Positions 13,064-18,878 of a stretch of DNA of 18,878 nucleotides are shown piece by piece. Made by a program: the position numbers and the translations under genes. Origin of the DNA: JBECKQ01 sp040235375 (GTDB lineage: Bacteria > Planctomycetota > Phycisphaerae > UBA1845); assembly GCA_040235375.1 (NCBI GenBank), contig JBECKQ010000465.1, positions 1 through 18,878 on the forward strand. The letters run 5' to 3'. The notes under the pieces are model-generated. The model was given only the letters and a program-made list of their open reading frames with translations, was not told the DNA's origin and did not search any database. The stretch's first letter is position 1, and each line of letters starts with the position of its first letter.

Positions 13064-13498
13064 ATGATGAAGTCAAGTAAGACAGGATTTCTCAAGGCGC
13101 GCGGCCGGCGGAGGCGCGCAGCGGCCATCGTGGAATTCGCAGTGGTGATGCCGGTGCTGCTGCTGATCCTGTTCGGGATCATCGAGTTCGGGCAGTTGTT
13201 CCGAATCCGCCAGACGTGCCTGCACGCCGCTCGAGAGGGGGCCCGGCTGGCCGTGCTCCAGTCGACGGCGAAGCCGTACACGTCGGGGCCGGTCGCGACG
13301 CGGGTTGAGCAGATCATGCGCGCAGGCGGGGTGAACTACTCGCCCAGCATGCTCAGCGTGACGGCAGAGACGGCGGGCGATCCGATGGTAAAGGTGACGC
13401 TCACGGTTCCGTATGACGAAGTGAAGCTCACCGGGTTCCTCGGGCCGATCACCGACTCGGTATCGGGCACGTGCGCCATGCGTAAAGAAGGGGTCTGA
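13064..13498 (+). CDS. tadE: TadE-like pilus assembly / pseudopilin protein
   Basis: A 144-aa protein starting at ATG 13064 (or 13067). A basic stretch (KARGRRRRAA) leads into AIVEFAVVMPVLLLILFGIIEFGQLF, the TadE signature with Glu at the start of a single hydrophobic helix and a second Glu near its end. This is followed by RIRQTCLHAAREGAR, the usual continuation. The exported domain has strand-rich VKVTLTVPYDEV. TadE-like pseudopilins are cut by the same prepilin peptidase and are needed for Tad pilus assembly. The start codon is 2 bp after cpaA; no strong Shine-Dalgarno is seen, which fits translational coupling. A strong hairpin with a T-run follows 5 bp after the stop. Confidence 0.88.
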   Translation: MMKSSKTGFLKARGRRRRAAAIVEFAVVMPVLLLILFGIIEFGQLFRIRQTCLHAAREGARLAVLQSTAKPYTSGPVATRVEQIMRAGGVNYSPSMLSVTAETAGDPMVKVTLTVPYDEVKLTGFLGPITDSVSGTCAMRKEGV

Positions 13499-13503
13499 CC
13501 GCT

Positions 13504-13544
13504 GCGGTCGCGGGAGGTCGAGCGACCTGCCGCGACCGCCTTTT
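13504..13544 (+). terminator. Terminator after tadE
   Basis: Stem GCGGTCGCGG (13504-13513) with CCGCGACCGC (13530-13539), a G-G mismatch, then AGGTC/GACCT (13515-13519 with 13524-13528) and loop GAGC, followed by CTTTT. It separates cpaA-tadE from cpaB. Confidence 0.72.
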
Positions 13545-13807
13545 GCGCGATTTATCAGTCCCTGAATTCCCGGCGGGTGGAGAACCGCCGGACGCACGTC
13601 CGATATTCCCCGCCTCCCCCCTGCGTCGGGCCACCGACGGGAGAAAACTCGTGCCGCGACGAGATTGGCGACAACTTTTTCCGGCGTAAGGTCCTATACC
13701 GCCCCGATCCTTCCGATAGATCAATGGTCGTCCGGTGAATCGTCGAGCGAGCGGCCGGACCGTGTTTCGAAGTTGCTCCCGCGGGGGGCCAGAGAAGAGG
13801 TTTCACG
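13545..13807. other. Hairpin-rich gap upstream of cpaB
   Basis: About 260 bp without a gene. Two more perfect hairpins follow the terminator: CCGGCGG/CCGCCGG (13570-13576 and 13585-13591) and CGTCGG/CCGACG with loop GCCA (13624-13629 and 13634-13639). The AT-richer stretch 13660-13705 is the likeliest place for the cpaB promoter, but I see no good match to a -35/-10 pair. Confidence 0.45.
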
Positions 13808-14896
13808 ATGAAAAGCAGGGCAATCATACCGCTTGCAGTGGGCCTGTTGGTAGGCGTCGTCGCCATCAAGTACTCGCTGGACCTCAGCAAGGCGCGGGGC
13901 GACACGTCCGACTCCGACATCATGAACGTGGTTGTCGCGCGGAAGGACATTCCCGCCACAATCGAGTTGACGGCGGAGATGCTAGTAGCAACGAAGTCGC
14001 CGCACACGCCCCTGATCCCCAGGAACGCGTTCACCGACCTCAAGACACTCGTCGGGCGCGTGGCGCTGAAGTCGATCCCGCAAGGAGTTCCGATCCTGCC
14101 CTCGATGATCGCGCCGGAAGGAACCGAGCCAGGTCTGATCGTGCGCGTCAAGGAGGGCTATCGCGCCGTCGCGGTGAAGATCGACGAGTCGACGGGCGTC
14201 GGCTACCTGGTGAAGCCGGGGGATTGGGTGGACGTGCTGGTAGTGATGGACGTCAAGCGGACGGCACGGGCCCGCGCGGAGACTATCAGCCGCGTGATTC
14301 TGCAGCGTGTGCAGGTGGGTGCCGTCGGACAGGATCTCAGCGACGTCAATGAGGAGTCGAAGAATTCCTACGCGAAGACGGTGACGTTGATCGTGGAAGA
14401 GGAGGACGTGCCGAAGCTGCATCTGGCGCAAACGCGCGGGCGGATCACGCTCGCCATGCGTGGCCAGGCCGATTCCGAAATCACTCGGCCGGCGGAAGCT
14501 TCGGAAAGCGAGGTCTTCGCCGACCACAGCTTGTCGACGATCGCCAACCAGCCGCGCCTCGGCGGACTGGTCGGCGGATTACTGAAGGCCGCGATGGAGT
14601 CCAAGTCGTCACGACCGGCCACGCCGCGGACGTACGTCGACCGGTCGCGCGAGGTGCTGGTCGTCAACGGCAGCACGAAGGACGGCAATGGCAGCGACGC
14701 CAAGCGACTGACGTTCCAAGACGAAGACTCGATGCAGGTGGTGAACGTGCAGGGGGGCAACGAGCCGTCGCAGCGCAGCACTCCGCCCGTCTTTGAGGAC
14801 TATTCGTACCGGAACCGAGCACTTCCGACGGGAAACAGCTCGGATTGGGATAAGGACAGCGAAAAAACTTCTGGGCCTAACGAGGTAACCGAATAA
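13808..14896 (+). CDS. cpaB: Flp pilus assembly protein CpaB (RcpC)
   Basis: A 362-aa protein. ATG at 13808 has AGAAGAGG about 8 nt upstream. Residues 5-22 form one hydrophobic helix (signal or anchor). The SAF-type domain starts near residue 40 (MNVVVARKDIPATIELTAEML) and ends near SIPQGVPILPSMI. The CpaB/RcpC domain follows (EGYRAVAVKIDESTGVGYL, then KPGDWVDVLVVMD, the most typical segment) and closes with TVTLIVEEEDVPKLHLA. From about residue 225 on the sequence is Ser/Asn/Asp-rich and probably disordered, longer than in many CpaB proteins. CpaB works in the periplasm with the secretin. Its stop overlaps the cpaC start by one base (TAATG). Confidence 0.92.
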   Translation: MKSRAIIPLAVGLLVGVVAIKYSLDLSKARGDTSDSDIMNVVVARKDIPATIELTAEMLVATKSPHTPLIPRNAFTDLKTLVGRVALKSIPQGVPILPSMIAPEGTEPGLIVRVKEGYRAVAVKIDESTGVGYLVKPGDWVDVLVVMDVKRTARARAETISRVILQRVQVGAVGQDLSDVNEESKNSYAKTVTLIVEEEDVPKLHLAQTRGRITLAMRGQADSEITRPAEASESEVFADHSLSTIANQPRLGGLVGGLLKAAMESKSSRPATPRTYVDRSREVLVVNGSTKDGNGSDAKRLTFQDEDSMQVVNVQGGNEPSQRSTPPVFEDYSYRNRALPTGNSSDWDKDSEKTSGPNEVTE

Positions 14897-16512
14897 TGTC
14901 GCAGCAAGTGAAGGAAGCCCCTTGGAATGTCGTTCGGCGGGTATTCCGCGATGGGATTGCGTGCGTGCGTGGGACGCGGGGCGCCGTGGCCGCCTGCGCG
15001 GTGGTCACGCTCTGCGCCGGCGGAGCCCTCGCCCAACCTGCACCGGCAAAGACCAACTTGGCGGTGAACATCCAGACCGTCTCGGCGCAGACGCAGCGCG
15101 TGATCGTGCCGTTGCGCGGCAGCGCCATCGTGGAGACGACCGAGCCGATAAGCCGAGTGGAGGTCATCGAATCGGCGATCGCCTCAATCCGGCAGGTCAC
15201 GCCGAAGCAGTTCATCGTCACCGGCGCCGGGTACGGGATCACGCAGGTGATCCTGTGGACGGAGAGCGGGGAGCGCGAAATGGTGGAGGTTCAGGTCGAA
15301 CTCGACCTGGCGATGCTCAACGACGCCATCCGCGAGATCGACCCGCAGTCCAGCGCCGAGGCGAAATCGCTGATGGGCAACATCATTCTGTCCGGCACGG
15401 TCAGCGGTCCCGACGCCGCCGAACAAATCGAGCGGATGGCGGCGTTGTTCGTTCCGCGCGACGAGTCCAACGCGCCGATGATCCAGAACCACCTGCGGGT
15501 GTCCGGCGAACAGCAAGTGCTGCTGCGCTGCACCGTCGCGGAGGTGAACCGCACCGCCATGCGCCGGCTCGGCGTGAACGGCTTTCTCGCGGGCGACGAC
15601 TTCCAGGACGCGTTCGTCGTGAACCAGATCGGCGGGATCAACCCGGCCAATATCGGAGCGGCCGCGGACTTCAACGTTCAGGGGAAAATACCGTTCCTGA
15701 CCGGCAATGACGGTATACCGCTGCAGCCGTCGGTTCCGCTGTCGATCGGTTTTCCCCGCGTGCAGATGCAGTTGTTCCTCAACGCCCTGGCGGAGAACTC
15801 GCTGCTGAAGATTCTGGCCGAGCCGAACCTGGTGACGGTGAGCGGGGAGACGGCGTCGTTCCTGGCCGGCGGCGAGTTTCCGATTCCGGTCCCGCAGTCG
15901 GGTGCGGCCACGGGCGCCATCACCATCGACTTCCGGGAATTCGGCGTGCGTGTGAACTTCACGCCGGCCGTCCTCGCGCACCAGCGAATCCGACTGGAGG
16001 TCGCGCCCGAGGTATCGGAGACGGACTTCACGACGGCGGTCCAGATCCAGGGATTCGTGGTCCCGGGCCTGACGCAGCGGCGCGTCGAGACGACGGTCGA
16101 GGTGGGCAATGGCCAGACTATCGCGGTTGCGGGCCTGCTGAGCGAGGAGATTCGCGGGCTGGCGAGCCGCATTCCGGCGCTGGGGGACGTGCCCGTGCTG
16201 GGAGCGCTGTTCCGATCGGTCGAGTATCAACGGCGGCAGACGGAGCTGGTGATACTGGTGACGCCCGAGATTATCGCCCCGATGAATCCGCAGCAGGTGC
16301 CACCCGTTCCCGGCGAGGATTACGTGACGCCCAACGACTTTGATTTGTATGCTCTCGGGTTGCTGGAGGGAGAGGTTCAGGCAGGCGCCGAGGAGGAGGC
16401 CTCTTCGGTGTACCAGACGGACTCACCCGTGATCGTCGCACCTCTCAAGAGCGAGCCCGAAGAGCTGTCGATTCACGGTCCCTGGGGCTACTCGACGGGG
16501 AACGACATGTAG
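14896..16512 (+). CDS. cpaC: Outer-membrane secretin of the Tad pilus (CpaC/RcpA)
   Basis: A 538-aa protein. The start overlaps the cpaB stop; GAGG lies 10 nt upstream. An N-terminal signal peptide has a long basic front (to residue 30), the core GAVAACAVVTLCAGGALA and a likely cut before QPAPAK. Next come a pilus-secretin N-terminal domain (RVIVPLRGSAIVETTEPISR... ending near VEVQVEL), a BON-like piece (about residues 145-195), and the secretin domain with LAEPNLVTVSG (from residue 307), FLAGGEFPIPVP, and VGNGQTIAVAGLL, ending in VPVLGALF (from residue 432) and LVILVTPEII. The tail carries the usual PGEDYVTPNDFDLYALG. It forms the gated outer-membrane ring through which the pilus leaves. Confidence 0.94.
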   Translation: MSQQVKEAPWNVVRRVFRDGIACVRGTRGAVAACAVVTLCAGGALAQPAPAKTNLAVNIQTVSAQTQRVIVPLRGSAIVETTEPISRVEVIESAIASIRQVTPKQFIVTGAGYGITQVILWTESGEREMVEVQVELDLAMLNDAIREIDPQSSAEAKSLMGNIILSGTVSGPDAAEQIERMAALFVPRDESNAPMIQNHLRVSGEQQVLLRCTVAEVNRTAMRRLGVNGFLAGDDFQDAFVVNQIGGINPANIGAAADFNVQGKIPFLTGNDGIPLQPSVPLSIGFPRVQMQLFLNALAENSLLKILAEPNLVTVSGETASFLAGGEFPIPVPQSGAATGAITIDFREFGVRVNFTPAVLAHQRIRLEVAPEVSETDFTTAVQIQGFVVPGLTQRRVETTVEVGNGQTIAVAGLLSEEIRGLASRIPALGDVPVLGALFRSVEYQRRQTELVILVTPEIIAPMNPQQVPPVPGEDYVTPNDFDLYALGLLEGEVQAGAEEEASSVYQTDSPVIVAPLKSEPEELSIHGPWGYSTGNDM

Positions 16513-16630
16513 AAAGGGGAGTCGGACCTGCCAACGTCGACCGCGTGGCCGGAGCGGCCACGCGCACAGTATACCGGGTCCGCGCGGCGCAGAGAACGTC
16601 TGCCGGCGCGGACTTCGGTGCATTGACGGG

Positions 16631-17294
16631 GTGGAGGCGACGCAGAGCCGGCGCCGGGCGCCTGGGGGCGCGCGGAGCCCGACCAGTGGTACTCTCTTCC
16701 CGGGTACGTGCAGTTTCACGCCGACGGCGACCTTCCCGGACGTGGTGCACATAGCAGTACGGCTGCAGCAGGGTCCCACGAACGGGGCGCTGCAAGTGTA
16801 TTTCGCTCGCGTGTTCGGCATGGACTCGACGGTCGTATCGGCCGAGGCGACGACGATGATGGTGCGGCGTGACATCGCCATTGTCGCGGACCTTTCGGGC
16901 TCAGCCAGCGACGACAGCGAGTTCCGCAAATATCGGACGACGGGTATCCGTCCGTTCGAAGTCTGGGATCCATCCCCGGTTGGAATCGATGACGGTTCGT
17001 TCAGCCGAGTCGGCGACGAGTTTCCGGTCGACGGCATGGTGTACAGTGCACAGATGGCCGGGCCGGCATGGGGCTGCATGAGGCGGCACGGCTACGGCAC
17101 CGACAGCCGAAGGCTCGATCGAAAGCCATGGGGCGCAGTTGGAGGGAATCTTCAGGCGGCTCGGCGGCATTCGTCCCGTGGAGCTGATTCGGCAGGCGAC
17201 GGCCGCCGAAGTGATAAGCGCCTTCGGATTGGGGCGGCCCGCCTCCTCGCCCCGAGGCCCTGTGCCGGGAGTCCCCGCCGCCCCGTCACTGTGA
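16631..17294 (+). pseudogene. tadG: Broken TadG-like protein (von Willebrand type) remnant
   Basis: In frame from 16631, the part around 16700-16980 reads like the end of the TadE/TadG-type front and the start of a von Willebrand domain: FTPTATFPDVVHIAVR, then YFARVFGMDSTVVSAEATTM, then RRDIAIVADLSGSASDDSEFRKY. The DxSGS metal-site motif is at 16888. The expected N-terminal helix and the rest of the domain are missing in that frame, and the continuation past about 17080 loses protein character. A second frame opens at 17082 and runs protein-like (IESHGAQLEGIFRRLGGI and on) to TGA at 17292, which suggests a frameshift or a chimeric join. No ribosome binding site is seen. The position, between cpaC and cpaE, fits a degraded tadG; a sequencing error cannot be excluded. 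Confidence 0.6.
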
Positions 17295-17683
17295 GTCCGA
17301 GTACGGACGGCGAGATGAAATCCCGTCGGCAGTCTCGGCCTGAACAATCAAGGACGTCCAGTAAAATCGGGTCTGTCGGGCGGCTGAAAGGCGACGGCCG
17401 AAGGCAATCCCGATTAACAGGCTCATACACGGGCATTGCTGAAGTTGGGCTGAAAATGGATCGGAGCGGCGGCATGTTCAGGCGGCACATGCCAAATACC
17501 CCGCCCTAAATAGTCGATACTCATGCAGGTACGCAGTTTCCTCGGGCGCACGAGTCGCTCTCGCGTTCTGCAAACGGGGTGGAGTCTTGCGCCGGCGTAC
17601 CGTCATGACGACGTTGCCCGACAGTCGACGCGTGGCCGCAGCGCTCTGCGCCACGGGCCACCGGAGGGAGACTGGAGTCCTGT
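17295..17683. other. Gap between tadG remnant and cpaE
   Basis: About 390 bp with no convincing gene. It contains a 7-bp perfect hairpin GGCATGT/ACATGCC (17471-17477 and 17487-17493). Short open frames (for example from 17523) overlap the cpaE start in another frame and have shadow-like composition. The cpaE promoter may lie in the AT-richer stretch 17490-17525. Confidence 0.4.
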
Positions 17684-18868
17684 ATGCCAGCAGTTGTTCG
17701 CGTGGTCGTCTTCAACTCGGACGAGACCTACAGTGCCCCGCTGCGCTCGACGCTGCAGGAGTTTCGGGGAGTGAAGATCGTCGCGGAGGTTGACGAACCG
17801 TCGATCATCGCCGAGGCCGTTCGCCAGTTTCCCTGCGACGTTCTTATCGCCCATCTCGATCCGGGGGCGGAGGCGATCCTCCCTATGCTGGGCGGCCTCG
17901 CTGAATCGCATCCCGACCTGCCCATCTTCGCCGTTTCCAGCTCGACGGACGGACAACTCATTCTCGCGGCGCTGCGCCACGGCGTTCGGGAGTTCCTTAC
18001 CAAGCCGATCGACACGGCGGTGCTGCGCGAGGCGATCGAGAAGACGACGGGGCGCTCGGGAGGCCGGGATCGCCAAGGATCGCTCGTGACCGTAATCGGT
18101 GGAGCGGGCGGCGTTGGCGCGACCACACTGGCCGTCAACCTGGCGGTCGAGCTGAAGGGCGCGAGCGGCAAAGAGGTGACGCTGGTCGATCTTGATTATC
18201 GGTTCGGGCAGGTGGCCACGCACCTGGACATCGAACCGATGTACACCATTGCCGACCTGTGCGACAGCCCTGGGCAGCTCGAACAGCAACTAATCGAACG
18301 AGCGCTCGTGCGGCACGCGAGTGGAATACGCGTTCTGAGCCGCCCACTGCAGTTTTCGCAGGCGGACAGCATCACGGCGGCGCACTGCGTGGGCGTGCTA
18401 TCGGCCCTTACGACTCTGAACGACTACGTCGTGGTGGATGGTCCCACGCGGTTCGACTACGGCACGAAGGCGATCCTCGACATATCGGACTACAACCTGC
18501 TTGTCCTTCAACTTGTCGTGCCGACCGTGCGCAGCGTGCATCGTATGCTAGATGGAATGATGGAGATCGGCTTCAACCTCGATCGGATGAAGCTGGTCTG
18601 CAACCGAGTCGGATGCGACGGTGGGGGTGTGAACGTCGCGGACGTTTCCAGCACGTTGAAACTGAACGTGTTCGCCGAGATCCCGGACGAGTGGGAGACG
18701 GTGAACGGGGCGATCAACGTCGGCGAACCACTGGCGTCGCACGCGCCGAAAAGCAAGGTTCGCCTGGCGATCAAGAGCATGGCCGAGCGCCTCCTCGATC
18801 CGTCGTCCGCCCAGGCCGCAACCGAAGGTCAGCGCAAGAAGGGTGGCCTGCTGAGCAAGATCTTCTAA
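17684..18868 (+). CDS. cpaE: Pilus assembly ATPase-like protein CpaE/TadZ with atypical Walker A
   Basis: A 394-aa protein. ATG at 17684 has GGAG about 7 nt upstream. Residues 1-125 look like a response-regulator receiver domain (VRVVVFNSDETYSAPLRSTLQ, CDVLIAHLDPG, REFLTKPID), as in CpaE. From about residue 133 a ParA/MinD-like fold follows, but its P-loop reads GGAGGVGATT (139-148): Ala replaces both the signature lysine (141) and the Walker A lysine (146). Later motifs are VTLVDLDYRFGQVATHLDI and DYVVVDGP, and the C-terminus is basic (GQRKKGGLLSKIF). TadZ proteins place the pilus machine in the cell. The missing lysines suggest it may not hydrolyse ATP. It ends 10 bp before the window edge, so cpaF, tadB and tadC are expected next. 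Confidence 0.92.
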   Translation: MPAVVRVVVFNSDETYSAPLRSTLQEFRGVKIVAEVDEPSIIAEAVRQFPCDVLIAHLDPGAEAILPMLGGLAESHPDLPIFAVSSSTDGQLILAALRHGVREFLTKPIDTAVLREAIEKTTGRSGGRDRQGSLVTVIGGAGGVGATTLAVNLAVELKGASGKEVTLVDLDYRFGQVATHLDIEPMYTIADLCDSPGQLEQQLIERALVRHASGIRVLSRPLQFSQADSITAAHCVGVLSALTTLNDYVVVDGPTRFDYGTKAILDISDYNLLVLQLVVPTVRSVHRMLDGMMEIGFNLDRMKLVCNRVGCDGGGVNVADVSSTLKLNVFAEIPDEWETVNGAINVGEPLASHAPKSKVRLAIKSMAERLLDPSSAQAATEGQRKKGGLLSKIF

Positions 18869-18878
18869 CCCACCGTGC

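Noticed and set aside
17523..17774. Small open frame overlapping the start of cpaE
   Set aside because: No ribosome binding site or protein-like composition, and it overlaps cpaE in another frame.

Overview
The window is high-GC bacterial DNA. The best guess for the source is Planctomycetota: the Tad pilus locus carries a TadG-like von Willebrand remnant with a DDSE motif after the MIDAS-like Ser-Gly-Ser, a pattern I associate with planctomycetes, and many predicted proteins are secreted and of unknown function. This assignment rests on recalled family resemblance, not on a search.

Left part (1-8393): a partial formimidoylglutamate deiminase (hutF, minus strand, cut by the left edge); a small putative lipoprotein; a large half-size ABC exporter with an extracytoplasmic insert that looks like a PDZ domain; a secreted DUF1579 protein (minus strand); and a two-gene unit with an ATGA overlap, made of a secreted helical protein of unknown function and a radical SAM enzyme of the AmmeMemoRadiSam type that carries a twin-arginine signal. 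The intergenic gaps hold several strong inverted repeats.

Middle part (about 8600-12340): three tandem copies of a pilin cassette. Each copy has a sigma-70-like promoter (TTGCCT, 17 bp, TAnnnT), a leader of about 260 nt, a 56-aa Flp pilin and a GC-rich terminator. A convergent minus-strand gene for a small membrane-anchored protein follows the first pilin, and a 5'-truncated relic of it follows the second. The last 120 nt or so of the leader, and two hairpins further upstream, are kept in all three copies even though the region around them has diverged in copy 3. Substitutions in the predicted stems keep pairing through wobble or Watson-Crick changes. This leader is the strongest candidate in the window for an undescribed element.

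Right part (12510-18868): the pilus assembly genes tadV/cpaA (prepilin peptidase), tadE, cpaB, cpaC (secretin), a broken tadG-like remnant, and cpaE/tadZ. The motor and platform genes (cpaF/tadA, tadB, tadC) are expected just beyond the right edge. The pilins would be cut by TadV, assembled on an inner-membrane platform, and exported through the CpaC secretin with CpaB and CpaE as assembly and positioning factors. The gaps flp3-tadV and tadE-cpaB contain strong hairpins, which suggests that pilin and assembly-gene expression are separated by termination or RNA processing.
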